A stretch of DNA of 49,347 bases from Sphingopyxis sp. (GCA_030148985.1 JASBSJ010000010.1:1-49347); one strand, 5' to 3'. Shown: positions 16,746 through 25,448, counted from the first letter of the stretch. Program-made: numbers and translations. Notes: generated by a model from the letters alone, not told the origin.

Positions 16746-17867
16746 ATGATCCTCTCACGCCGATCGATCATCCTGTCGGGCCTTGCCGCCAGCGCGGCAG
16801 GCGCCCTGCCCCGCTTTGCCTATGCCGCGGCGGGCACGCCGAAGCGCCTTGTCTTTGTCATCCAGCGCGGCGCGGCCGATGGGCTGGCCACGGTGGCGCC
16901 GACGGGCGACCCGGCCTTTGCCGCCGCGCGCCGCGCGCTGGCCGACGAGAGTGTGGGCGGGACGAAGCTCGACGCGATGTTCACGCTGCATCCCGCGCTC
17001 GCGGCGAGCGCGACACTCTTCGGCGCAAAGCAGGCGCATTTCGCGCACGCGGTGGCCACCGCCTATCGCGACCGATCGCATTTCGACGGGCAGAATATGC
17101 TCGAAGGCGGGGGGTCGCGCCCCTATGGCCGCGACGACGGCTGGGTCGGTCGGTTGCTCACCCTGCTCCCCGCCGCCGAGCGCGAGGCGCTGGCCATCGC
17201 CCCCGCGGTGCCGCTGGCGCTGCGCGGGCCGGTGCAGGCCGGCACCTACGCGCCGAGCCGCCTGCCGCAGGCCGACGCCGATCTGGTCGCGCGGCTGACC
17301 GCGATGTACGCCGATGACGCCCTGCTCCGCCCGCTGTGGGAGAGCGCGGTCAAGACGCAGGAGCTGGCGGGCGACATCGGCGGCAACAACGGCCGCAACG
17401 GCGCCGAGCTGGGCAAGCTCGCGGCATCGCTGATGCTGCCCAAGGATGGCGCGCGCGTGATGATGGTCGAAACCGGCGGCTGGGACACGCACAGCGGCCA
17501 GCGCGGGCGGCTTGCGGCGCAATTGCGCGGGCTCGACCAGCTGATCGGCGCGTTGCAGGCGGGGCTCGGCGCCGCATGGAACGACACGCTCGTCATCGTC
17601 GCGACCGAGTTCGGCCGCACGGTCGAAGTCAACGGAACCGGCGGCACCGACCATGGCACGGCATCGGCGGCGATGCTGCTGGGCGGACGGCTGGCGGCGG
17701 GCGGTGAAGTATCGGCCGACTGGCCGGGTCTGAGCGCCGCCGCGCGCCACGAAGGCCGCGACCTGAAACCCACGCGCAGCCTGGAGAGCGTGATCGCGGG
17801 GGCGGTGGCGCATCATTATGCGCTCGATCCGAAGCGGGTGATGGCGACACTCTACCCCGACGCCTGA
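16746..17867 (+). CDS. DUF1501 family secreted protein
   Basis: A 373-residue member of DUF1501, related to the alkaline phosphatase/sulfatase fold. The N-terminus MILSRRSIILSGLAASAAGALP resembles a twin-arginine (Tat) signal, suggesting export in folded form. Conserved family blocks include VFVIQRGAADGL, RDRSHFDGQNMLEGG, ETGGWDTHSGQRG and VIVATEFGRTVEVNG followed by GTDHGTASA. Function unknown. It is cotranscribed with the DUF1800 gene 3 bp upstream. A family B hairpin lies about 15 bp after the stop and may protect the transcript end. Confidence 0.92.
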   Translation: MILSRRSIILSGLAASAAGALPRFAYAAAGTPKRLVFVIQRGAADGLATVAPTGDPAFAAARRALADESVGGTKLDAMFTLHPALAASATLFGAKQAHFAHAVATAYRDRSHFDGQNMLEGGGSRPYGRDDGWVGRLLTLLPAAEREALAIAPAVPLALRGPVQAGTYAPSRLPQADADLVARLTAMYADDALLRPLWESAVKTQELAGDIGGNNGRNGAELGKLAASLMLPKDGARVMMVETGGWDTHSGQRGRLAAQLRGLDQLIGALQAGLGAAWNDTLVIVATEFGRTVEVNGTGGTDHGTASAAMLLGGRLAAGGEVSADWPGLSAAARHEGRDLKPTRSLESVIAGAVAHHYALDPKRVMATLYPDA

Positions 17868-17881
17868 AACCGACCCCTGCC

Positions 17882-17959
17882 CGTCATTCCGGCGAAGGCC
17901 GGAATCTCCCCTTTGATCTGTAATGCGACGGCGAGATCCCGGCCTTCGCCGGGATGACG
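17882..17959. repeat. Intergenic inverted repeat, family B
   Basis: Arms CGTCATTCCGGCGAAGGCCG and GGCCTTCGCCGGGATGACG with a middle CTGTAATGCGA that is the reverse orientation of the copy at 7754-7831. It fills the gap between the convergent DUF1501 and xthA genes. Confidence 0.85.
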
Positions 17960-17962
17960 ATG

Positions 17963-18733
17963 TTACGCAAGCACCACCCAAGTCGGCGCGTGATCGCTCG
18001 CCTTTTCGCGCCCGCGATGATCCTTGTCGACGCCCGCATCGACCAGCCGGTCGGCGAGCCCCGGGCTGAGCAGCAAATGGTCGATGCGGAAACCATGGTC
18101 GCGCTGCCACGCCCCGGCCTGATAGTCCCAATAGGTCCAGACATGCCCCGCCGGATGACGGCTGCGCAGTGCATCGGTCCAGCCGTCGCCGAGCAGACGA
18201 AAATAAGCATCGCGCGATTCGGGCTGCATCAGCGCGTCGGTTGCCATCGCGCGGGGATCCCAGACATCGTCATCGTGCGGAATGACATTGTAATCGCCGG
18301 TCAGGATCGTCGGAATTTCGGAAGCGAGGAGGAATTTCGCGCGCTCGCGCAGGCGCGCCATCCAGCGCAGCTTGTAATCGAATTTGGGCCCCGGCTGCGG
18401 ATTGCCGTTGGGCAGGTAGATCGACGCGACGCGGACGCCGTGCACATCGGCCTCCAGATAGCGTGATTGTTCGTCTTCATCCTCGCCCGCAAGGCCGCGC
18501 TGGGTTTCGACCGGCTGCGTGCCTTTGGCGAGGATCGCTACGCCGTTGAAGCCTTTCTGGCCGTGATAGAGGAAGCCGTAGCCCGCCGCCTCGATCTCCT
18601 TCGTCGGCATCGTCTCGTCGCTCGATTTCAGTTCCTGCAGGCAGGCGACGTCGGGCTGCGTTTCCTGAAGCCATTCGACAAGGCGCGGCAGGCGGGCCTT
18701 GATCCCGTTGATATTGAAGGTCGCGATTTTCAT
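17963..18733 (-). CDS. xthA: Exodeoxyribonuclease III
   Basis: DNA-repair enzyme with 3'-5' exonuclease and AP-endonuclease activity. The 256-residue product carries the EEP-fold motifs: N-terminal KIATFNINGIKARLP, the metal-binding glutamate in ACLQELK, GDYNVIPHDDDVWDP (catalytic Asp/Asn) and the C-terminal SDHAPTWVVL (catalytic Asp-His). Length and order are normal. It is a single gene, convergent with DUF1501 on one side. A family G repeat lies upstream, between it and erpA. Confidence 0.96.
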   Translation of the reverse strand: MKIATFNINGIKARLPRLVEWLQETQPDVACLQELKSSDETMPTKEIEAAGYGFLYHGQKGFNGVAILAKGTQPVETQRGLAGEDEDEQSRYLEADVHGVRVASIYLPNGNPQPGPKFDYKLRWMARLRERAKFLLASEIPTILTGDYNVIPHDDDVWDPRAMATDALMQPESRDAYFRLLGDGWTDALRSRHPAGHVWTYWDYQAGAWQRDHGFRIDHLLLSPGLADRLVDAGVDKDHRGREKASDHAPTWVVLA

Positions 18734-18776
18734 GCCCGCACCTATGCCAGCAAGCCGGGATCGATCCCAGCCCCTT

Positions 18777-18879
18777 CGTCACCCTGAACTTGTTTCAGGG
18801 TCCATGGCCCGTCGCCTCCTTCAGCGCAGCGTGGGACGGAAGCTCAGGTCATGGATGCTGAAACGAGTTCAGCATGACG
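18777..18879. repeat. Intergenic inverted repeat, family G
   Basis: Imperfect arms of about 29 bp: CGTCACCCTGAACTTGTTTC at one end and the complement of CGTCATGCTGAACTCGTTTC at the other. It lies between erpA and xthA, which run in the same direction. Confidence 0.8.
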
Positions 18880-18897
18880 AGAAAAGAGCGGCGGGCG

Positions 18898-19239
18898 CTA
18901 AATCGCGAAGCTGGACCCGCAGCCGCAGCCCGAGGCCGCGTTGGGATTTTCAACCTTGAACGACGATCCGCCGAGCGAATCGACGAAATCGACCGTGCAG
19001 CCGCGCACCAGGTCGATGCTGACCGGATCGACGACCAGTTTCACCCCGTCGGTTTCGGTGACGATGTCACCCTCGTCGATGCTTTCGGCGAGGCCGAAGC
19101 GATAGGTAAAGCCCGAACAGCCGCCGCCATCGACCGCGAGGCGCAGCGCGGCCTCTGCCTCACCCTTGCGGTCGGCGATCCAGCGGACGCGCGCCGCGGC
19201 GGCGGGTGACAGGATGATGTCGGAAATCTGCGTGGCCAT
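18898..19239 (-). CDS. erpA: A-type iron-sulfur carrier / insertion protein
   Basis: Small scaffold that delivers Fe-S clusters to target enzymes. The 113-residue product starts MATQISDIILS and has the three conserved cysteines, one in GGGCSGFTYRFG and two in the C-terminal GCGCGSSF. This is the HesB/IscA/ErpA pattern. The upstream in-frame ATG at 19266 overlaps the terminator region and would add nine unconserved residues, so 19239 is preferred. ErpA and SufA/IscA are hard to tell apart by eye; the single-gene setting away from suf or isc genes favours ErpA. Confidence 0.88.
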   Translation of the reverse strand: MATQISDIILSPAAAARVRWIADRKGEAEAALRLAVDGGGCSGFTYRFGLAESIDEGDIVTETDGVKLVVDPVSIDLVRGCTVDFVDSLGGSSFKVENPNAASGCGCGSSFAI

Positions 19240-19264
19240 GGCGCCAAGATAGGGGATCGCGGGC

Positions 19265-19305
19265 AAAAGAAAAGGGCGCCCCGGCTTCAGCCGTCGGGCG
19301 CCCCC
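19265..19305 (-). terminator. Rho-independent terminator after the M23 peptidase gene
   Basis: On the minus strand a GC-rich hairpin (GGGCGCCCGACGGC / GCCGGGGCGCCC, loop TGAA) is followed by TTTTCTTTT. It lies between the M23 peptidase stop and erpA, ending the operon. Confidence 0.85.
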
Positions 19306-19337
19306 TCCTCTCCGACCTCTTCAAGCCTGACCGATGC

Positions 19338-20039
19338 TTATTCGGGACCGCCCATCGCGACATTCTTGCCGGTGATCGCGGCGATCGCCATCTGGTCCGA
19401 ACGAACGAAGGGCATCGGATTGACCGGCGCGCCTTCGATGCGGACTTCATAATGAAGATGATTGCCGGTCGAGCGGCCCGTCGAGCCGACATAACCGATG
19501 ATTTCGCCCTTCTTCACCTGCTGCCCCGAGCGGACGATGTAAGAGGACATATGGCCGTAGCGCGTCTGGATCGCGTTGCCATGTTCGATTTCGACATAAT
19601 TGCCATAGCCGCCAAGGCGCTGGGCGCGGCCGACGATGCCGTCGGCGGTGGCGTAAATCGGGGTGCCGTGCGCGGCCGGGATGTCGATGCCGTTATGGCG
19701 GGCGACCTTGCCGGTGATCGGGTGGACGCGCATCCCGTAGGATGACGAAAGCGACATCTGGTCGATCGGGCGGCGCGACGGCACCGCAACGCCGATCGAG
19801 GCGGTCAGCCCGGTGTCGAGGCGCTTCCACGCCTGAAAAATCGCGCGCGCTTCGCTATCTTCGCTTGCCGCCGGAACGCCAGCGGTGAAGCTGTCGTCAT
19901 CGGGTTCGTCGGGAACGATGATGCCAGCGTCGGCGCTGGTTTCGGCGGCGTGGACGGCCGGCGTGGCCAATCCGAAACAGGCTGCCGCGCAGAAAATTGC
20001 GACGTGGTGCAACTTTTGCGCCAGTAGAATGTTCTTCAA
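19338..20039 (-). CDS. Periplasmic M23 family metallopeptidase
   Basis: Zinc endopeptidase of the lysostaphin/LytM type that cuts peptide cross-links in peptidoglycan or activates amidases. Near-complete metal site: HNGIDIPA (His, Asp) and HLHYEV (His), plus GHM between. A membrane or signal segment (HHVAIFCAAACFGLATPAVHA) precedes an acidic linker. No ATG is available at the N-terminus: the likely start is TTG at 20039 (MKNILLAQKL), giving 233 residues with the signal near the front. A TTG at 20165 would overlap the DUF455 gene by 11 bp and push the signal to about residue 50. It follows the DUF455 gene on the same strand. Confidence 0.88.
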   Translation of the reverse strand: MKNILLAQKLHHVAIFCAAACFGLATPAVHAAETSADAGIIVPDEPDDDSFTAGVPAASEDSEARAIFQAWKRLDTGLTASIGVAVPSRRPIDQMSLSSSYGMRVHPITGKVARHNGIDIPAAHGTPIYATADGIVGRAQRLGGYGNYVEIEHGNAIQTRYGHMSSYIVRSGQQVKKGEIIGYVGSTGRSTGNHLHYEVRIEGAPVNPMPFVRSDQMAIAAITGKNVAMGGPE

Positions 20040-20154
20040 AACAACGACCCCGCGTTTGCCATGTCGCCAAAGCCCGAAACTGGGCCTTGGTGCCGGTATT
20101 TTTGCTCTGGATGAATGCTCATCCCCCGCGGAAGCCTGTGTGCTGGTCCAATCC

Positions 20155-20946
20155 TTACGAAGCAATAACGGCGTAGAATTCTTGCGTTAAACCGGCACAA
20201 CTGCGCGCCGAGTCGTTGAACGGTGGTTTCAAGGCCCCGCGAAACCGCGATTTTACGAGCGCCTGCCACGTTTCGACGGCATTGAATCCCATTTCGTCGC
20301 ACTTTTGCCGGAACCAGTCTGTGCCCGCGCGCACATGGCGGATTTCGTCATTGTAAATACGCGATAAAATTCTGGCTGACGCCTCATCGCCGACGGCGCG
20401 GAAACGATCGACCGTCGCCGGGGTGACGTCGAGCCCGCGCGCCTCCAGCACCATCGGCACGATCGCGAGCCGCGCGAGCGCGTCGTCGCGCGTCGCCTCG
20501 GCCGCTTCCCAAAGCCCCGCGTGCGCGGGCAAATCGCCGTAAAAGCTGCCGAGCTGGCGCAGCCGCCGGTCGAGCAGCGCAAAGTGCATCGCCTCGTCGG
20601 CGGCGACGCCGATCCAGTCGTCGACGAACCCTCGGGGAAATTCCCCCCCGAATCGCCCGACCAGATCGACCGCAAGGTCGATCGCGACAAATTCGATATG
20701 CGCGAGCGCGTGAAGCATCGCGATCCGGCCGCGCTCCGACCCGCCCTTGCGGCGGCGTGGCATCTGCGCGGGCGCGAGCAGTTCGGGCCGATCGGGCCAG
20801 GCGGGCCGGTCGGGCATCGGCACATCACAGCGATGCGCGAGCTCGCCGCGCCGCCATGCGCGCGCCAGGCTGCGCGCGGCGCGGCGCTTCGCGTGCGGGT
20901 CCGCGGTCAGCAGCACCGCACGCGCGGCTTCGCCGAGGCTGGTCAT
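20155..20946 (-). CDS. DUF455 family ferritin-like protein
   Basis: A 263-residue protein of DUF455, a ferritin-like helical bundle. Probable di-metal ligands are visible in HIEFVAIDLAVDL, ADEAMHFALL, MVLEARGLD and YNDEIRHVRAG, giving the spaced E...ExxH pattern of that fold. The role of the family is unknown, though an oxygenase or metal-storage activity is possible. The start ATG overlaps the bcp stop (TGATG), so it is translationally coupled to bcp. Sharing an operon with a peroxiredoxin makes an oxidative-stress link plausible but unproven. Confidence 0.88.
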   Translation of the reverse strand: MTSLGEAARAVLLTADPHAKRRAARSLARAWRRGELAHRCDVPMPDRPAWPDRPELLAPAQMPRRRKGGSERGRIAMLHALAHIEFVAIDLAVDLVGRFGGEFPRGFVDDWIGVAADEAMHFALLDRRLRQLGSFYGDLPAHAGLWEAAEATRDDALARLAIVPMVLEARGLDVTPATVDRFRAVGDEASARILSRIYNDEIRHVRAGTDWFRQKCDEMGFNAVETWQALVKSRFRGALKPPFNDSARSCAGLTQEFYAVIAS

Positions 20947-21413
20947 CAAAGCGCCTTTGCCGCCTCCAGCACCGCGTCGGCATGACCCTTCACACGCACC
21001 TTGCGCCACTCTTTCGCCAGCTTCCCGTCGCGGCCGAAGAGGAAGGTCGAGCGTTCGATGCCCATATAGGTGCGGCCGTAATTCTGCTTTTCGACCCAGG
21101 TGCCAAAGGCTTCGCACACCGCGCCGTCCTCGTCGGAAGCGAGGCGCACGGTCAGCCCATATTTGTCGCGAAACTTGCAGAGTTTCGCCGGAGCGTCGCG
21201 CGACACGGCGAGCACTTGCGCGTTCAGATGCGCAAAATCGGGCGCGAGCCGCGTGAAATCCTGCGCCTCGGTCGTGCAGCCGGGCGTGTCGGCCTTCGGA
21301 TAGAAATAGACGACCAGCGGCGCGCCTTTCATCGCGGCAAGGTCGATCGCCGCGCCGTCGGCATCGAGAAGTTTCACATCGGGGATGGGGTCGCCGATCG
21401 CGAGTGCGCTCAT
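20946..21413 (-). CDS. bcp: Thiol peroxidase Bcp (PrxQ-type peroxiredoxin)
   Basis: Reduces hydrogen peroxide and alkyl hydroperoxides in the cytosol using a peroxidatic cysteine. The 155-residue product has the signature FYPKADTPGCTTEAQDFT. In E. coli Bcp a second, resolving cysteine lies five residues after the first; here that position is not Cys, so this is probably a one-Cys form or resolves elsewhere (another Cys in KLCKFRDKYG). The start MSALAIGD has AGGAGAAAC upstream. It overlaps glnE by 4 bp (ATGA) and the DUF455 gene by 1 bp. Confidence 0.94.
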   Translation of the reverse strand: MSALAIGDPIPDVKLLDADGAAIDLAAMKGAPLVVYFYPKADTPGCTTEAQDFTRLAPDFAHLNAQVLAVSRDAPAKLCKFRDKYGLTVRLASDEDGAVCEAFGTWVEKQNYGRTYMGIERSTFLFGRDGKLAKEWRKVRVKGHADAVLEAAKAL

Positions 21414-24127
21414 GTCTGTTTCTCCTGTTCCGCGGGGGCGGCGGGCCGAATCGAGGCCCACCAGGTCGCAATCTCCTGCCGCGCCGCGTCGTGCGCGGCA
21501 AGCAGCTGCGGCCAGCCGGGTTCGCCGCACTGGCTCGCGACCAGCTGACGCGCGGCGGCGGTCGCGGGTTCCCCGTCGGGCGCGGTCAGGCGCAGCATCA
21601 CCAGCATCCGCGCAAGCAGGCCGTACGCGTCGCAGATCGCCGCGGGCGCCAGCCCGTCGACCTTCATGCAGGCGAGCGCCGACCCGATATTGGGATCGTG
21701 GCAGCGCCCGGTCGCGAGCTGCGTCACCTGCATCGCGAACTCCAGGTCGACGAGCCCGCCGGGGCCGCCCTTGATGTCGAGCGGGCCCTGCGGCGGCTTG
21801 TGCGCGGCAATCTTGTCGCGCATCGCCGCCGCGTCGCGTGCCACGGCATCGCGATCGCGCGGCGCGGCGAGCAGATCGTCGATGATGCGTTGCAGGTCGG
21901 CGCGGGCGGCGTCCGACCCATAGACCGGCCGCGCGCGCAGCAGCGCCATATGTTCCCACGTCCACGCCTCCTCACGCTGGTAGCGCGCGAAACTGTCGAG
22001 CGTGACGACCAGCGGCCCTTGCGCGCCCTGCGGGCGGAGCCGCGTGTCAACGTCATACAGCTTTCCCGCCGCGGTCGGCACCGACATCGCCGCGGTCACG
22101 CGCTGCGCGAGGCGGTTGTAATAGGTTGTCGCACCCAGGGGACGCGGCCCATCCGATTCCGCGAGATGATCGCCGGTGAAAAGATAGATAAGGTCGAGGT
22201 CTGAGGCGTGGGTGAGCGCGCGACCGCCGAGCCGCCCCAGCGCGAGCACGACCAGCTCGCTGCCCGGCACCGGCCCGTGCGCCTCGACAAATTCGGCGAC
22301 GGTCGCGTCGGCGAGCACTTGCAGCGCCGCCTCGGCGAGTTCCGAATAGCCGCAGGCGATGGCGAGCGGGTCGTTCGCCCCGGCGATCAGCTGAACGCCA
22401 TAAGCAAAGCGACGTTCGCCGACGCGGTCGCGCACACGGTCGAGTAGGCGTTCATAGTCGAGCCCGGCGAGGCCCGGCGCCCATTCGGCGAGCAGGTCGG
22501 CCTTGGTCGCCGGCGCCTCGAACGCGCGCTTGTCGATCAGCCCCTCGATCAGCTCGACCCGCGCGCCGAGTGCGTCGGCAAGCGTCGGCGCGAGCGACAG
22601 GATGCGCGTCGCGACCTTCGCCAGTTCGGGTTGCGCCGCGAGCAGGTGAAAAAAGCCCACCGCACTCGGCAGCCCCGCGACGAGCTTGTCGAAACGCAGT
22701 AGCGTCGTCTGCGGGTCAGGCGCGGCGCCGATCGCGCGGACGAGTTCGGGCAGCACCGTTTCGAGCGCCTCGAGCGCCGCCGGACTGCGCAGCGCGCGCA
22801 GCTTGCCGCCGCGCCACTCGGCGATCGTGCGGAGCGCCGCGTCGGGCGGGTCGAACCCCGCTGCGGTCAAGCGGCCCGCCAGCGCATCGTCGTCGCGCGG
22901 CAGGCCGGTCGTCGTCGCGCGTTCGACGACGAGCCGGTCGTAACAGGCGGCGATATCGGTAGTGACGGGTTCGAGCGCGGCGAGCAGCGCCGCACCATCG
23001 GTCAGCCCATCGAGCCGCGCGACGCCGTCGAGCGCCGCCGCCTGCGTCGGCAGACCATGCGTCTGCTGGTCCTCGACCATCTGGAGCCGATGCTCGATCC
23101 GGCGGAGCGTCGCATAATGGTCCGACAACCGCGCCGCGATCTCGCCCTCGATCCGCCCTGCCGCGGCGAGCGCCGCAAGCGCATCGACCGTCGCCGGCGC
23201 GCGCAGCGACGGGTCGCGCCCGCCGTAGATCAGCTGGTGAACCTGCGCGAAAAATTCGATCTCGCGAATACCGCCGCGGCCGCGTTTCAGGTCATAACCG
23301 GGGCCGAAGGCCTGCCCCTGCGCGAAATGATCGCGGATCCGGTCGCTCATCGCGCCGATTTCCTTGAGCTGGCGGAAATCGAGGCTGCGGCGCCAGATGA
23401 AGGGCTGAATCGCCGAAAGAAAACGTGCGCCAAGCGCGCGGTCGCCCGCCGAGGCGCGGCTGCGGATGAACGCCGCCTGCTCCCACGCGAGCGCTTCGGA
23501 CTCATAATAGGAGATGGCGGCGCTTTCGGGCAGCACGATCGGCGTCACTTCGGGGTGCGGGCGGAGGCGGAGGTCAACGCGCAGCACATGGCCGTCGGCG
23601 GTGCGCGCCGACAATATCTCGACCATCCGCCGCGCGATCCGCACCGCCGCCTCGTCGGGGTCGTCGCGCGAGCGGCGCGGCAGCGTTTCGGGGTCGAAGA
23701 TCAGGATCGGGTCGATGTCCGACGAATAATTGAGTTCGTGGCTGCCAAGCTTGCCCAATGCGATTACCGACAGCCCGCGCGGTTCGGCATCGGGCACGCG
23801 CTCGGCAAAGGCCGCGGCGAGCGCGGTATCGCAGGCGCGGTCGGCGAAATCGGACAAGAGGCGCGTCGTCGCCCGCACGTCATGCTCACCCGACAGGTCG
23901 CCGAGCGCGAGCAGCAAGGCGATCCGTCCGCGCCACTGGCGAAGCGTGCGCATGATATCGTCGTCGATCGCGGGCGGCGCCACTGCGGCGAGCGCGGCAT
24001 CGGTGCCATCGGCCAGGAAGCGCGCGACATCGTCGGGATTGAGCTGGGCAAGCCGCGCCAGAAACGGCGCGTGCGCGGTGAGCCGGTCGAGTGCGGACTG
24101 GCGCGTGGAAGCGTCGGATGCAGTCAT
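21410..24127 (-). CDS. glnE: Bifunctional glutamine synthetase adenylyltransferase/deadenylase
   Basis: Large (905 residues) enzyme that adenylylates glutamine synthetase when nitrogen is plentiful and reverses this when it is scarce, under PII control. Both nucleotidyltransferase domains are visible: the N-terminal adenylyl-removing site ALGKLGSHELNYSSDIDPIL, and the C-terminal adenylyl-transfer site ALGRLGGRALTHASDLDLIY. The GlnD-PII-UTase-like segment lies between. Length is near that of the E. coli protein (946). It is the first gene of an overlapping operon glnE-bcp-DUF455. A family A hairpin lies immediately upstream. Confidence 0.97.
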   Translation of the reverse strand: MTASDASTRQSALDRLTAHAPFLARLAQLNPDDVARFLADGTDAALAAVAPPAIDDDIMRTLRQWRGRIALLLALGDLSGEHDVRATTRLLSDFADRACDTALAAAFAERVPDAEPRGLSVIALGKLGSHELNYSSDIDPILIFDPETLPRRSRDDPDEAAVRIARRMVEILSARTADGHVLRVDLRLRPHPEVTPIVLPESAAISYYESEALAWEQAAFIRSRASAGDRALGARFLSAIQPFIWRRSLDFRQLKEIGAMSDRIRDHFAQGQAFGPGYDLKRGRGGIREIEFFAQVHQLIYGGRDPSLRAPATVDALAALAAAGRIEGEIAARLSDHYATLRRIEHRLQMVEDQQTHGLPTQAAALDGVARLDGLTDGAALLAALEPVTTDIAACYDRLVVERATTTGLPRDDDALAGRLTAAGFDPPDAALRTIAEWRGGKLRALRSPAALEALETVLPELVRAIGAAPDPQTTLLRFDKLVAGLPSAVGFFHLLAAQPELAKVATRILSLAPTLADALGARVELIEGLIDKRAFEAPATKADLLAEWAPGLAGLDYERLLDRVRDRVGERRFAYGVQLIAGANDPLAIACGYSELAEAALQVLADATVAEFVEAHGPVPGSELVVLALGRLGGRALTHASDLDLIYLFTGDHLAESDGPRPLGATTYYNRLAQRVTAAMSVPTAAGKLYDVDTRLRPQGAQGPLVVTLDSFARYQREEAWTWEHMALLRARPVYGSDAARADLQRIIDDLLAAPRDRDAVARDAAAMRDKIAAHKPPQGPLDIKGGPGGLVDLEFAMQVTQLATGRCHDPNIGSALACMKVDGLAPAAICDAYGLLARMLVMLRLTAPDGEPATAAARQLVASQCGEPGWPQLLAAHDAARQEIATWWASIRPAAPAEQEKQT

Positions 24128-24174
24128 CGCGCGCTGCTATCGCCCGCGACACGGCACGAGGCAAGACGGTTCCG

Positions 24175-24266
24175 CCGTCGCCCCCCCGAAGGCGGGGGCC
24201 GTTGGCAGTGCGTGCGCGGCCGCGCTGCGTCAACCGACAGCGGCCCCCGCCTTCGCGGGGGCGACG
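24175..24266. repeat. Intergenic inverted repeat, family A
   Basis: Arms CCGTCGCCCCCCCGAAGGCG and its near-complement at the other end, flanking a middle rich in CGCGCGG. It fills the gap between glnE and phyR, both on the minus strand. Confidence 0.88.
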
Positions 24267-24272
24267 ATGGCC

Positions 24273-25067
24273 TCAGGCCGGAACCGTGCTTTCGTCGAAG
24301 AACAAGACCTGTGAGATCGCCGCGCGCAGCGTCGCGGGCTGATAGGGTTTGGTCAGCAGGAAAGCCGGTTCGGGCCGGTCGCCGGTGAGCAGCCGTTCGG
24401 GAAAGGCGGTGATGAAGATGACGGGCAGCTTTACCTCCGACAGGATTTCCTGCACCGCTTCGATCCCCGAGCTGTTGTCGGCGAGCTGGATGTCGGCGAG
24501 GACGAGGCCCGGCTGATGCTTCTGCGCCTCTGCGACCGCTTCGGTGTGCGTGGTCGCGACGGCGACGACGTCGTGGCCCAGGTCGCGGACGATCATTTCG
24601 ATGTCCATCGCGATGATCGGTTCATCCTCGATAATCAGGATGCGCGCACGCGTCTGGCGTTCGATTTCGTCGGTCGCATCGTGGATCAGCGCGCGCACGG
24701 CTTCGGCGTCGCGGCCGATGATCCGGCCGGTGTCCTCGACGCTGAAACCCTCGACCGCGGTGAGCAGCAGCGCCTGCCGCGCGAGCGACGGAATGCGGCG
24801 CAGCCGCGCGTCGGCGATCGCCATGTCGCTCCGCTCCGCATCCGCGCCGACTGCGGCCTGGTCGGCCAGCAACCCGAAATTGTCGTGCACCATCCGATAG
24901 AGCTGGATGCGCAGGTCGCTGCCCGTATCGACCGCATCGGGATTCGCGACGAGCGTTTCCAGCATCCGCGCGACCAGCGCGTCGCCGCTCTGCTGGCTTC
25001 CCGAAATGGACCGGCCATAACGCCGCAGATAGGGAAGATGCGGCGCGATCGACTGACCCAATGACAT
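24273..25067 (-). CDS. phyR: General stress response regulator PhyR
   Basis: Anti-anti-sigma factor of the alphaproteobacterial general stress response. When phosphorylated it binds NepR and frees the sigma factor EcfG. The 264-residue product has the unique PhyR layout: an N-terminal sigma-like domain (about 1-135, with LRIQLYRMVHDNF and RQALLLTAVEGFSVED resembling sigma regions 2 and 4) and a C-terminal receiver domain (142-262) with phospho-Asp192 in LADIQLAD and Lys in LLTKPYQP. It is divergent from nepR with a shared 210-bp control region. No ecfG or kinase gene is adjacent. Confidence 0.97.
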   Translation of the reverse strand: MSLGQSIAPHLPYLRRYGRSISGSQQSGDALVARMLETLVANPDAVDTGSDLRIQLYRMVHDNFGLLADQAAVGADAERSDMAIADARLRRIPSLARQALLLTAVEGFSVEDTGRIIGRDAEAVRALIHDATDEIERQTRARILIIEDEPIIAMDIEMIVRDLGHDVVAVATTHTEAVAEAQKHQPGLVLADIQLADNSSGIEAVQEILSEVKLPVIFITAFPERLLTGDRPEPAFLLTKPYQPATLRAAISQVLFFDESTVPA

Positions 25068-25168
25068 AAATTACCTCCTGAAAGCCGCCCAAATGCCGGT
25101 CGGATCGTCCAAAAAAAGGACAGGCGGCGGCGCAGCCCCCGCCCGCGTCCGGCATATTTCAACGTAAG

Positions 25169-25195
25169 GGAACGATTTAGCCCGAAAATGGTTTC
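25169..25195. promoter_or_regulatory. Overlapping bidirectional EcfG-type promoter between phyR and nepR
   Basis: Plus strand: GGAAC (25169-25173), 16 bp, then GGTT. Minus strand: GAAAC (25195-25191), 16 bp, then CGTT (25174-25171). Each differs by one base from the known EcfG consensus GGAAC-N16/17-CGTT, and the -35 of one overlaps the -10 of the other. Confidence 0.6.
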
Positions 25196-25277
25196 ATGGG
25201 AAAGAAACAAACGCGCCATTGCTCTTTGGTGTGCGCGCCGTTAGCAAAAGGCCCCATGTCGAGCGGATGCACTTATA

Positions 25278-25448
25278 ATGTCGCCTAAAACCGGTTCGCC
25301 TCGTGGCGCGACGTCGGCGAAGGACGGGGACAAAAAGCCTTCCGCCAAGGGGCAGGACGTCAACGGCGCGCTGCGCCGCGCGTATGAATCAACAGTTGAT
25401 GAGGCGATCCCGCAGTCGTTGCTCGACCTGCTCGGCAAACTCGACTGA
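25278..25448 (+). CDS. nepR: Anti-sigma factor NepR
   Basis: A 56-residue protein, MSPKTGSPRGATSAKDGDKK onwards, whose C-terminal half (ALRRAYESTVDEAIPQSLLDLLGKLD) has the NepR core YxxxxxExIPxxLxxLLxKL. NepR holds the sigma factor EcfG inactive and is captured by phosphorylated PhyR under stress. It is divergent from phyR, the usual place, and is missed by length-limited gene finding. Normally ecfG follows in the same operon; here the next gene is tgt on the opposite strand, whose stop abuts the nepR stop. So ecfG must be encoded elsewhere. Confidence 0.93.
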   Translation: MSPKTGSPRGATSAKDGDKKPSAKGQDVNGALRRAYESTVDEAIPQSLLDLLGKLD

